Shown here one piece after another: positions 32,026-42,260 of a DNA stretch of 64,000 nucleotides; position 1 is the first letter of the stretch, and each line of letters starts with the position of its first letter. The notes under the pieces are model-generated. The model had not been told where the DNA came from, made no database searches, and was given only the letters and a program-made list of their open reading frames with translations. The position numbers and the translations under genes were made by a program. The stretch comes from Diorhabda sublineata (taxonomy: Eukaryota > Arthropoda > Insecta > Coleoptera > Chrysomelidae). Where the stretch lies: the NCBI RefSeq assembly GCF_026230105.1, contig NC_079485.1, positions 14,330,872 to 14,394,871 on the forward strand, written 5' to 3'.

Positions 32026-33430
32026 AGAAATTCTATTTCCGCCTTATCTAAAAAATTAAGTTCCTCCTGTTTTGCGCTGAGATCAGTTTCCAAAGAACTG
32101 AAATTATCCATCTCCTCAACAGTCTATTATGCCCTTATTGAGTCACATCTCCCTTCCCTTCTGGGGAACGTGTGGTGCGACTCAATATGAGCGAATCTTC
32201 AAACTACAAAAGAAAGCTGGGCTCACTGCAGGGACTTCTTTAACCCTTAAACAGGCAAGATATTAACCAATGACTTTTTTGTTCTTCAAATAAGATGTCA
32301 GAATAATTTTTTTTAATTTTTGAACCATGTTTCAATAAGGTATCATATATGAGTTTAGAGGGCACTGAGATTTATAGTCTAGAATTTCTAGAATTCAACC
32401 GAAATCACATCTTGTTTCCTTTTTTTACATTTAGATAGTTTTTTTAATTTTTTTTCTCCAAATTACCATACAAAGATGACACATGCTCGGCTCGAAATAG
32501 ATGTGAATAATTTTTGCCCTAGTTATTAAATTTAGATATTAATTAGTTTTGATTGCTTTTGTTATATATAACAGAATTTTTGTTTAAATAATGGTAAAAC
32601 AAGCCCCATGACCATTCAGTCATATCAGTTAAATGAGCGATCAATTAAGACAACAAACTCAAAATAATTTTATTAAAAATAATATAATAATACACAAAAT
32701 AATATAATAAATATCAATAAACAATTTAGTTATCAAAGGCGTATTAATTTTGTTTAAAAAAAGTCATTTTAACTTTTACCGTAAACGGGTAAAGTATAAC
32801 GTTCACAAAATACATTTTCTGAAACAGAAATTCAGTTACCAGGACTTTTCCTTTCCATAATTGCATTCAATACAGCATTCCAAAAAACACTAAATTGTTA
32901 GTACAATAACAATTAACAACTTACATTTCTAGGATGAGACGCCATTTCACTAATGAGATATGAGCTACTGAAAGTTTTTGTTGATAAACAATTTTCGTTG
33001 GACGTAAAACAGTGTTACCAACACATTCACAATGAAATTTCCTTGCACTGAGAGAAAGAACCAGGTCCAAAGGTTCACCGCCGATTTTCAAAAAAATTAT
33101 TCAACAGATGGTATAATATGTGATACTATACACGTTTAAGTGTTAAAAGATTAAAAATTCTGTCTCTTCCTTCTTTATTCATCTTTGAATGCGTTTGCCT
33201 GATTCGTAAGCACGCTTCTCCAATTTCAGATATCTACTTCACGTACAGAATTAGTTGACGGCTCAATATTTTAGAATGCAAAAAAAATGCACGATCACTT
33301 GCCAAATGAAATGAAATCGATATCATCTTTTCCCACATTTCGTGATAATTTGAGGGCATTAATTGTGGTTTGTCTACAAATTGTAACAATTTTTTGACAA
33401 TAAAGCACTTCTCTCGGTCTAAATAAGATA
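32026..33430 (+). mobile_element. Jockey-like RT tail, split by a piggyBac-like insertion
   Basis: Left part: LSKKLSSSCFALRSVSKELK (about 32045-32104), TVYYALIESHLPS (32119-32157), then an FGN.WC-like block and QKKAGLTAGTSL ending at TTAA (32240-32243). Right part, after the insertion: RLKILSLPSLFIF (about 33150-33190), ECVCLIRKHASPISDIYFTY (about 33190-33250), ECKKNARSLAK (L..LP.E.K), then SFPTFRDNLRALI-like (about 33325-33365). The two halves together give the standard C-terminal layout of insect jockey-like ORF2, with RT catalytic core missing. The join lies at TTAA. Confidence 0.85.
32244..33142. mobile_element. piggyBac-like non-autonomous element with TTAA ends
   Basis: Left terminus CCCTTAAACAGGCAAGA begins after TTAA (32240-32243). 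Right terminus reads CACGTTTAAGTG up to 33142, followed by TTAA (33143-33146). Inverted, the right end is CACTTAAACGTG, matching the left CCCTTAAACAGG at about 10 of 12. TTAA duplication plus a CCCT-type end are the hallmarks of piggyBac. At 899 bp there is no transposase frame, so it is non-autonomous or gutted. On the minus strand ATGGCGTCTCATCCTAG near 32955 is followed by GTAAGT, a possible remnant of a spliced first exon; this is speculative. Confidence 0.8.
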
Positions 33431-34339
33431 ATATCTATTCATGTCCTACCTATTTGTGTCATAAAATAATTTCAAACTTGGACAGTCAAAATTTTGCCTT
33501 CAAAGACACCATTTTGTTGTGCACATTGCATTTAAGGAGTTTTATTTCCCAGAAATAGAATTTGAATGAGTTTTTGGTCAGCGTACAAACGGCGAAGAAT
33601 TCAGCTTTACAACCACAAAAAAATGTTTCAATTTCATCCCCATTTCAGTTTACAAATTCTCTTTTGATTTTTGCGTTTACACGAACGAGAGTTTTATGTT
33701 ATGATCTAACTTTTTCAAAAGCACCGGCTACGATTAAAGTTTGAAATATAGCTGAATATCAAATATTTAAATATGACTGAAAAGTATACAATGGTAATCA
33801 CGTTTTTTGGGAAATATAATAATATTGACTCAAAATATTCGATTGACATTTGGATGGAAGGATTTTTGAGGAATATCCAATTTTTAAATATTTTCGTAAT
33901 GGAGAGATTTTTTAAGACCAATCTTCAAATCTAAGATTGAACTCTCTTGATATTAATGCTGCTTGCTCACTTTAGTATAGATATCCACAATTTTCCTGTA
34001 ACTCTAATATCTCGTATTATCGAGGAAACATAACTTATATTTTGTTAATAATTCTTTTCTTATTTAAAGTTATTTTCAGACCACCTAATTTTAACTTTCT
34101 AGTTTCATGTTTCTATCATCATTATTATTATATTATTAGATTATGAAATATTTAAAAATGTTGTCAACTCATTCTACACGTAGATTCACACAATTCTGTA
34201 TAATAGAGGATTTTATAATATTTAGTGAAGTTGTTAAAAGATAATAAACACTCTAAGAGACTAGAAATAACTTTTAACAACATTAAATGCTTACAGAATC
34301 CTCCCATTTTATGTTTAAATTAAAAAAAGTAAAAAAAGT
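33431..34339. other. Unassigned AT-rich stretch
   Basis: Frames of 60-68 codons only (33562-33744, 33715-33921), unrecognised. Contains short TAT/ATT runs. Confidence 0.5.
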
Positions 34340-34665
34340 CGGGAGTGAAGCTTAAAACGTGCATAAGCAACATTTCCGTTTTATTCCGCCTTTCTAGGGA
34401 TTAACCAAAGTAATTTAAATTCAGCTAAGGCGAAGAGACGTGTTATTTTTCACATTTTGCAGAGATTAAAGCAATATTTTACAGGGTTCACGGGCAAAAT
34501 TAAAGTTTTTCCGAGTTTTTCATCCCTCGACGAACGCGCAGAAAGTGGCCTTATCTAAAAACGGGAATTTATGCAGCGTATTTTGTCGCTATTTAAAAAG
34601 TTTTATTTGTTATTTATGGTCTGCGATGCAACGTTAACAACGTTTTGCTAAAAGTATTTCGCTTA
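34340..34665. other. Repeat-free, higher-complexity block
   Basis: This stretch (CCCTCGACGAACGCGCAG, AAAGTGGCCTTATCTAAA, GTCTGCGATGCAACG) has evenly mixed composition, no frame and no transposon motif. CTTATCTAAA at 34550 contains a GATA-type site on the minus strand. Candidate conserved non-coding DNA, by appearance only. Confidence 0.35.
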
Positions 34666-34752
34666 CAGGTATTTCCTTTCTAAATATATACATTTTTAGT
34701 TTGGATATGCATAATATAGAAATGATACTTTCATTTTTACTATTAACATTAT

Positions 34753-35285
34753 ATAAGGTATTTCACAAAAGGATTTACTCGCTAAAAAATTTGCAACTAT
34801 TGGCAACATTGTATTAAAATTTTATATGACTATGTTTTGGAAGCTGATACTTCCAATGAATTTGTTTTTATGTCATTTATGACTCTCATAGAGGGCGTTA
34901 GTTACACGGTTCGCACCAAGTAAAATTGAACAAAACTTTCGGTTATTACTTCATAATTTTCAAATCAAAATATTCCAAAAACGGTACATAGTATCGAGTT
35001 TTTTCACGAATACCTTTTTGTTCTAAAATTAAATTATGTTCAAGTCAACTAAAAATTTTGCTTAATAAATCTAATATTGAAAAAATTATTTTCAATACTA
35101 TTTGATACGAATCATGTAACTAGCGTCCTCTATGAGAATCAGACATAAAAACAAATACATTGTAGGCAATAGCTTCCAAAACATATTTGTATAAAATTGC
35201 GATACAACGTTGCCAGCAGTTGAGGCAAAATCGTGAAAAATGTACATCCTAGAGACGGATTTACCTTTTTTAAAACACCCTGTAT
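34753..35285. mobile_element. Second fold-back (inverted-arm) element
   Basis: The left arm (34753-34945) and the inverted right arm (35090-35285) share, in order, GGCAAC.TTGTAT, ATTTTATA, TATGTTTTGGAAGCT, AATGxATTTGTTTTTATGTC, CTCATAGAGG.CG.TAGTTACA and AGTA..ATTGAA. The outer right end ACACCCTGTATA (inverted TACAGGGTGT) resembles the end at 55175. A third copy of the arm is at 55965-56200. No coding content. The centre (34950-35080) includes ACGGTACATAGTATCGAG. Confidence 0.8.
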
Positions 35286-36185
35286 AAACATATTATTAAG
35301 GTATTCTATCAACAACAATCGCAGATGCTTCAAATTATGACAGAATTCATGCAGATTAATTAAACAACTTTTGATGTAAATTAACTAAAATTAGATCAAT
35401 TATTTTATGATAGTGAAAATTTTTTATCGTAAGGATTCTACATAAACGACTTTAACTAGATGATACTAGATTTTTCTAGTATCGGCACACATTTCGGAAT
35501 AGATGTTATAATAAATTTAAAGCGACTTGTTCTCCATTAAGCCCATTCCACGGTTGGATTTAACATCAGAACTCTCTGTCTGTCCATAGTACACTTTAAT
35601 CCAGGTGAATCTGGACCAAAGGATTACGATTTGTTTTGCAAAACGCCTACAAATGAATCGAACCGTTCAAAAATTGATACTGGAAACCGTTTCAAAGTTA
35701 TTTAAAAATAATTTTGTCGATAAATCGCATCGCATAGATCAGGTAGAGGATTCTACAGCATCCGGAGATTTTCAAAGGATTAGGTCGAAGTTTTTTCTTA
35801 AACAAAACGTGCTATATATTCAATTCCAATTGTTTTATTTTCCTGTAAAGTAAATATCTAGTAGGGTAATGAAGGGGTGTTTTTATTGTTATTCACAAAA
35901 TATGGCGCTTTTGAGGTACAGACTATAAACAGTCTGAATTTAATTCACAAAAATGTAAAAATAATTGGAGGTTATGGCTGCTTGTTTTATGTAGTTTTCG
36001 TTGTTTCTTTCTTGTAGACCACAAAGCCACGGAATAGAGGGAGGATTTTTATTAAACTTAAATCAGTTACAAGGTGCTGCTCACCGTTTTCAGCCTCTAT
36101 TCTTCTATTTCTGTATTGTCTTTTGTTAGAGTGACAAAATTTTCATTTTTGTGAAAAGAAAGCAAAAAATGGTAACCCATATTAC
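35286..36185. other. Unassigned stretch
   Basis: The plus frame 35605-35853 (82 codons, MNLDQRITICFAKRLQ...) is unrecognised and lies in AT-rich DNA. No repeat boundary seen. Confidence 0.4.
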
Positions 36186-37030
36186 ACTTGAGTAGTTCGA
36201 GTGGTGCCTGCCTGTGGGTTTTAATGTTCGGAAGAGAAAACAAAGGAACTCCGAAAAAATGACGTTCTGATCATATGCAGATGAGCTCGGTGTACATGAG
36301 CCACGTCTGCCTATCGAGTAGGTTTGCTCTATTGCGATTATGTTGGACAGATCAGAAGAGCATCTACCGTGGAGTATCGGTAAAACAGAATCAGATCAGC
36401 CACCTTTTTTTTATGCTCTAAATTGTCTAAATGTCCAAATTTCTAGTGAAGTCTGGAACCCACCTCGGATTTAAACCTGAGCGATCTGGTACTATTATTG
36501 ACCTACCTCTCGTAATTCAGTATTGCTTAACCTGGGTTTTTTCCAAGATCGGCTCCTTAAGTTTCGGAGCGCTTGGAAGAGAATATAACCCTTGTAAATA
36601 GTAATTTCGGGGGAAAACTATATTTTATATTAAAACCGAGCTATTTTTCTGGTTACACTCGAACAAAAATTAGATTTATACGTTGCAAAAAATAACGGTG
36701 AAGCTGCCACGTGACTATACCAGGATATGTTGCTCTCAGACTCATCACCCAATAAGCGAATTTGCAGTGAAGGTGTTAGTGCCAGTTTTCTTCGTATAAA
36801 CAGCAATCTGGGTCTTCCATCCCACTCCAGAATTTTTTCAAGATCGGTGATGGTGGTGATTTGTTGCTGATTACTGATTTGCAAAGTTCATTGGGAAGAC
36901 ATCGTGCTTGCAGTTTGGTTGAGTAGATCGTTGATGTTGAGGAAAAAGATGCATCCTTGGGGAACACCATACCAAACTGCTTTAGTGTATTATTCCAAAT
37001 GTCAAAATCGTTTTGTAGATTTTGCATGTT
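36186..37030 (-). mobile_element. CR1/Jockey-like RT tail, rearranged copy
   Basis: Minus strand. The C-terminal tail at 36190-36400 matches 6290-6540: GTTCTGATCATATGCAGATG, ATGAGCCACGTCTGCC and TATGTTGGACAGATC, encoding the FYRYYHGRCSSDLSN region and the LSRQT tail. Upstream, 36720-36790 encodes RLLGDESESNISWYSHVA, equivalent to the LGV...NMSWYSHVA block; 36620-36690 encodes NFCSSVTRKIA-like sequence. 36780-37027 is an 83-codon frame including NDFDIWNNTLKQFGMVF, which may be the segment just after the RT palm. Deletions and frameshifts throughout. Confidence 0.65.
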
Positions 37031-37399
37031 TCTTGCAATAAGACATACGCTTGCAGGTTCTTATATCCACCTGATACTTTTTCGAGTTGGTTAATCAAAT
37101 ATTTATTATATCATTTATAAAAATATGCTGGAAAGCATAGGATTCATGCCACCATCTCGTCTAACTTACAAAATAGAACATTGTAAGTTGTACATTACAT
37201 TTATTAGAAAACTAATTTGGTTAATTGCTATTTAATATAAATGAATTACGGTTTTATTTTAGTGAAACTGATTTTTTTATCGACTTTTGTCCTTTTATGA
37301 ATTGAAAATTTGAATGTTATCAAAAACCGGATGAATTCTTTATAAAAATGATTGTGAAGTTTTTGTTTTAACCTAATAATTTTAATTAAGACGTGAAGT
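37031..37399. other. Unassigned AT-rich stretch
   Basis: Nothing recognised. Confidence 0.5.
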
Positions 37400-37870
37400 T
37401 AGGTAGACGAAGCCAGCCAACAAAAATGAAACCAATTAAGTAAATTGAGTTTAATTAGTATAATAAGCGGTAGTGTCTGGAGTATTGTTCGAATATTAGC
37501 GGACGAGGAAATGGCGAGGAAGGCGAGCCACGGCGATGGCGTCCACCCTCTCCCCGGACCAATTCTGCGAAGCTATTAACTCACTTCTATAGACATTGTT
37601 AATGTAAATGTATCTTTGGGGCATTGACAGTGACCAATTGCCTCATTCTGGATAAAAATTCATTATCCCCGGACGAAATTGGAAACTTCTAACTACTTCG
37701 GCGTTAGCTTTCGAATAAATTGTTCCATTGTAGTCTTTAATTAATACTCCGGCGAATACCGGCTCGAGGACGCCGTATTATTCGGCGATTTAATTAATTA
37801 TAATAATTAGAAGTTTGAATCGCTAATGGCTTCGGCGCTCAAGAGTTTTTTGCTTTCGTATTCAATTTCC
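37400..37870. other. GC-richer block with homeodomain-type sites
   Basis: A repeat-free block that includes GAGGAAGGCGAGCCACGGCG, CCACCCTCTCCCCGGACC and CGAATACCGGCTCGAGGACG, with clusters of TAATTA/TTAATTAA (37730-37812). No open frame of note. The mixture of CpG-rich pieces and TAAT-core clusters is typical of developmental enhancers in insects. This is inference; no conservation data were available. Confidence 0.4.
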
Positions 37871-38536
37871 TATGTTTAATTGAAAATGTCGTTTCAGAAA
37901 ATAGATTCACAATATCATGACCACCCCTATAATGAGTTCAAGTTAACAACACCTCGTTTTTTTGTTAATAAATGTTTAATTAAATTGGTCAAAGTGATAC
38001 GAAAATTGGCGATACGAACAAATGTTCAAATAATCATTTGTACTGAATTTTGTTTAAAATAAAAAAATGAAGTACTAAATCAGTCTCAAAGTAGTCATAT
38101 ATACATAAAACATCGCTGTTTTAAGATATTCAGTTACAATATTGATGTAGAGGTAAGGAGATCGAGAAATTATTGTTGGAAGACTCATCAAAATATATCT
38201 AAAAAAGTGGAAAATGATCTTTATAATATCAAAATACAAGACAACAAATTGGACTATAATAACTATAGAGACTTATCTGTAACTAATACCAACAGTAAAG
38301 TCTAAAACGAGTTATAGAGAAAAAACTAGAAAGAAATAAGGCAACACATTTATTGCTCATTGACCAGTAAACTACTCCAAGAAACAACCATAAATTATAA
38401 CCTTTAAAAACGAATTAGAATATATATTCTGATATGAGATCTTGTGTAAAAATAGGTAATAAAATATCAGAACCATTTAGAATTGACAAAAGTCTACGAC
38501 AAGGATGCTGATATCTCTCTTACGCTTTCCAGGATA

Positions 38537-39530
38537 TTACGTCACTCAATAATTCGTGTGACTGACACACAGATGGCGCTGTCATTGTTAAATCCATATG
38601 ACGTTTATGAAGTACCAACTTTCAAAATCCAAAGTCAAAAGACATTTAAGTGAAACTACTGTTGTTTTTTCTAAACAATGGATGAAAAACAATTTCTTAT
38701 GTTAATTTATTATTCCTTCTTGATTAAACAAAAATACTTACTTACTTACTTACTTACTGAATTTAATGTGGTCGTGCAGCCACCGATGATGATGAATGTT
38801 CTGGTCGTCCAATTGAGGTTGTTACTCCAGAAAATATTAATATCAAATTGCATGAGATATCAGAAGGCAGTATGTTTACAATTAATGCGTGATCATATGA
38901 CCTTAATAAAGCTTTTTTCAAAGTGGGTACCGCGTTTTCTCACAGTCGATCAAAAACAACAACGTGTTAATGATTAAGAGCAGTGTTTGGCATGTTTACA
39001 CGTAATAAATCAGATTTTTTACATCGATATGTGTCAATGGATAAAACATGTCCGAGAGTTCAAAGGCACAAAAGTCAACTATGAAGGTTACGGGTTCAGT
39101 ATTTTGGGATGTGCATGGAATATCATTAATCGATTATCTCCAAAAGGAAGAAACAATCATTAGTGAGTACCACATAGAGTTGTGGGATCGTTTAAATTTA
39201 AAAATCAAAATGACCTCATATATCGAAGTTTAACCAAAGACAATGCACCGATTCACAAGTAGATGGCAACAATGGTTAATACATTTCGAATTGTTTCTTC
39301 ATCCACCGTTTAGTCCAGATCTGGCCCCCAGAGACTACTGATCTCAAAAAAATGCTCGCTGGTAAGAACTCAGCTAAAATAATGAAGCAATTACTGGAAC
39401 TGAAGCCTATTTCGAGGCAAAGACAATTCCTTCTACAAGCACGGCATCGAGATATTGATGAATAAAATAGATTTTTAGCAAAAAAATTTGTTTTTCTTAG
39501 TTAATCACACGACTTATTGAGTGATGGTTA
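38537..39530 (+). mobile_element. Irritans-like mariner nested in RTE element
   Basis: Left TIR TTACGTCACTCAATAATTCG begins at 38537 after TA (38535-38536). The right end CGACTTATTGAGTGATGGTTA stops at 39530 before TA (39531-39532). The TIRs match over about 28 bases with one indel. It shares the leader ACACAGATGGCGCTG with 23301. The coding blocks are more damaged than there: MDEKQF, a TTAC-repeat-filled gap, DDDECSGRPIEVVTPENI-like, LFSKWVPRFLTVDQKQQRVN (about 38910-38970), MKVTGSVFWDVHGISLIDYL (39078-39137), a DNAPIHK-like block (about 39240-39260) and LLHPPFSPDLAPRDY-like (about 39298-39345; Ser of PSD replaced by Arg). Inactive. Confidence 0.9.
38735..38758. repeat. (TTAC)n microsatellite inside mariner
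   Basis: ACTTACTTACTTACTTACTT: about six units of TTAC at the place where the transposase HTH should be. It probably grew by slippage after inactivation. Confidence 0.9.
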
Positions 39531-40220
39531 TATGTGGAAAAGTGTAAAAGAAAACGCAGAGGAATGGACATGGAGATTAAACATGAAACGTGCTATGATA
39601 CTCTACAAGTCGCTGAAAATCAGGTTATATATACAACGAGAAAAAGGATCTGAAATGACGAAAAAACTTGGAAGTAGAATAAGAGAAGTGGGCTTTTCGA
39701 ATCAATATTAAAGAGACCACGGATCATGTTCTGGAAAATAATGAAGCAATGAATGAATTCGATAGGTACAGACATTTAGGAGTAAATGTAATAAAGGAGT
39801 AATGGATGGCTCTGAAATAAAATCGAGAATAAACAAGATAAAACAAATACTAAAAACACTTGATGGAATTCTATGGAATAGAGATAGACAAACAAAGAAA
39901 TATATGACTAAAATAACAAATGAAATGGAAAATAGAAGCTACAGAAATAGACGCAATGAGAAGGGCATCCAGGATAACAAGATTGAAAATAGTGACTAAT
40001 GAGAGAATTAAGGAACAAATGGATGTAGAAGAGACAGTTAGCAATTAGGAAAAAGGGTTATTGAAGAAGTGGAAGGAGGTACAAGAAGAAGGGGAAGACC
40101 GAAGAAAAACTGATGCAGATTGAAGGATATTGGAGAGGTAGAACCGAATTGGTGCGCAAAAGTACAGAATCGGAGAAGAGCTGTGAAATCAGTTGAACAA
40201 TTAACATCAAGCACCCTACA

Positions 40221-40485
40221 AAACAGTGATATCGATTTTCTCGTAAGTCATTTCATTCTTAAAATTGATTTTGACTTTTTTATTTTATATTTAATAATTT
40301 ATTATTCGAACTCGCTTCGTATATAATTAATTGGATCTTAAAAAACGAACGGACTTCTTATTTTTATTGTTTCATTCAAATTATTGAATGAATCTGAAAA
40401 AGCATAATACTTTTCATGAAATAGAAAAATGATTATATTATATGATGAAAATAGAAATAAATCGATAATAATTTTTAAAATAATC
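40221..40485. other. AT-rich spacer
   Basis: No features seen. Confidence 0.5.
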
Positions 40486-40820
40486 TTAGCTACATAGAAC
40501 AGTAATAAATTATTGACCCTTTTCCAATATAATGAATACGTATCCTCCGTACATTATTAATCATTGCTCCATACTTGGCAGAGAACTTTTTAATGTATTC
40601 TGCTTGTCTCACATTCGCCGTCCCCCCTGTATCTCCATCTCCTGAAACACGGCAGAAGGATGAGAAGTGGGAGGGTGGGAGGCTGTTTCTCCCCTTGCTT
40701 GGGGGTGGCAACAACCCTGGACGGTCTTTGAGAGTGTGAGAGGCTTTCGGAGGGGGCCTTGATGGATGACCTCGGGGCTCGGGAGTTGCCAGCAAACTCA
40801 AACTAAGCACGTCCTATCGC
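40486..40820 (-). other. GC-rich block with open minus-strand frame; possible exon
   Basis: This is the most GC-rich stretch in the window. The minus strand is open for 106 codons (40810-40490); the N-terminal half is Pro/Ser-rich (TPEPRGHPSRPPPKASHT), while the C-terminal half (GDGDTGGTANVRQAEYIKKF) is ordinary protein-like. Between them the minus strand has a good 3' splice acceptor context, GTGTTTCAG followed by GAGATGGAG (exon would start at 40641). I know no family with this sequence. It could be an internal or last exon of a host gene, a GC-rich regulatory element, or chance. Confidence 0.3.
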
Positions 40821-41315
40821 GAAAATTCATTAAAAACTTTGCTTACGTTGTGTACCTAAGGTATAGCTCCTTTGAGATGTCTATCTGGGGTTGTATAATG
40901 CGGTTGGCTGACGATGGAAAGTTTAATGGTTTTTGCTAAAATTTTATAACTAGATACGAGCTAGCGCCTGGAACTTTGGTTATCACAATATTTCAAACAC
41001 TACACAGCGTATTTCCAAAATGATTTAAACATTATACAAAATAATAATTATAATATATTTAGAAAGTTGTTGGCGAATGATTGACTGGAATATTGATATT
41101 TTGGAGAATTTTAATTCATAACATATTTGTTTGATCATTCGAAACCCCAATATTTGTTATAATACTCACTAAAATAGAATTTTGGTACATTTTCTGAAAA
41201 CAATATTTTTCTGTCTCAAAATTGGGGCCTTTGCCTTCAGGATATGAATCAAGAAATAGTCGAAAGAACGATCACTTTACAATCCTTAGCAATTACATCT
41301 ATAACAATGCTGATA
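40821..41315. other. Unassigned stretch
   Basis: AT-rich; no recognised features. Confidence 0.5.
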
Positions 41316-42260
41316 TACACTACCGGACAAAAGTGTTTTCCCACCCCATAAATACATTCATTGAATTTCAAAATAATACTCTTTAACTCTTTATTGTCCC
41401 AGTTATCCCAAATTTTTAGGACCAAGACATATTTTTATAAAACTGGTATACGAATTGTCCTCGTTCTCCCAAATTTAGACTTGAAAGTTTTAAAATGGGT
41501 CAAACCAAAGAACTATTGGTTGAAACTTGCATAATAAGTCTTCATAATCTGGACAAAAGTAAGTACCGCTGAAAATAAACATATGGTATTGATCTCTATA
41601 GGGGTAATCGACTACCCATGGGCTCAGAGATAGTAGCTCAGATCAATGAATCCACGGATCTGCCTTCGAGAGAAGCTGGACTTTTTGGAAGGGTCACAGT
41701 TAAGAAATCTCTTTTAAGACGTCAAAATAAAATTAAGAGATTCCAGTGGGCTAAAGAACATCAAAATTGGACGCCTGAAGAGTGAGAGAGAATTTTATGA
41801 AGCAATGAGTCAATTTTTGAGGTTTTTGGGTCTAAAAGAAGACTGTTTGTGTGCAGGTCAAATGATGCATATGTAATCCTGATTGTCAAACTTCGCGGAG
41901 GCTCGGTGATGGTTTGATGATGTTTTGGAAAAACGGCGACAGGAAACTTGGTAAAAATTGGAGGTACTGTGAAGAAAGAATGCTTATGCTATAAATATGC
42001 TATAAAATATTAAAGGAAAATGTAGTACGCTCTGGCCAGCACCTGATCGACAGAGTATGACAAGCGGTTCCAAGCATTCCTCGAAGCTGTACGAAGAGTA
42101 TTTGGAAGAAATGGAAAGGAAGAATGTACTGAAAGTAATTTTTTGATCGACTTCGAAACTATTGAGTTGCTGTGGAACAAATTGAACAGGAAAATCAGGA
42201 TGCAGAAAGTCACACAGTTCTTTTAAACTGAAATGACATATAGTGGTACTCAAAATTATG
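41316..42260 (+). mobile_element. Tc1-like transposon with left TIR
   Basis: It starts with TACACTACCGGACAAAAGTG, a typical Tc1-type terminal repeat. The apparent start codon at 41495 gives MGQTKELLVET; then come a decayed HTH, EIVAQINESTDLPSR (41628-41672), LFGRVTVKKSLLRRQN, WAKEHQNWTPEE (41749-41784), a FEVFGSKRRLFVCRS block (41818-41862; the preceding D-E-S is NES, so the first catalytic Asp is Asn), VKLRGGSVMV (41888-41917) and a TATGNLVKIGGTVKKE block. The second Asp and the Glu blocks are not legible (IELLWNKLNRKI at 42161 is equivalent to IE.LWD.L.RR). The right TIR is not visible. Same family as 55268-55870. Confidence 0.8.

Larger units (their letters stand above)
38150..40220 (+). 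mobile_element. RTE-like non-LTR retrotransposon, split by a mariner
   Basis: Left part (38150-38534): an LITNIWKK-like segment, NNYRDLSVTNTNSKV (R.ISL....K), ATHLLLID, and KIGNKISEPFRIDKSLRQGC (about 38447-38508), the RT motif preceding C.LSP.LF. Right part (39533-40220): CKRKRRGMDMEIKHE, QVIYTTRK (region of the F.DD motif, catalytic residues lost), EKWAFRINIKET (about 39690), DRYRHLGVNVIKE, KSRINKIKQILKTLDGILWN (39808-39867), TEIDAMRRASRITRLKI (about 39940), ERIKEQMDVEE and RRRGRPKK. The two parts follow each other in one RTE-type ORF2, so the mariner at 38537-39530 landed inside it. Inactive. Confidence 0.85.
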
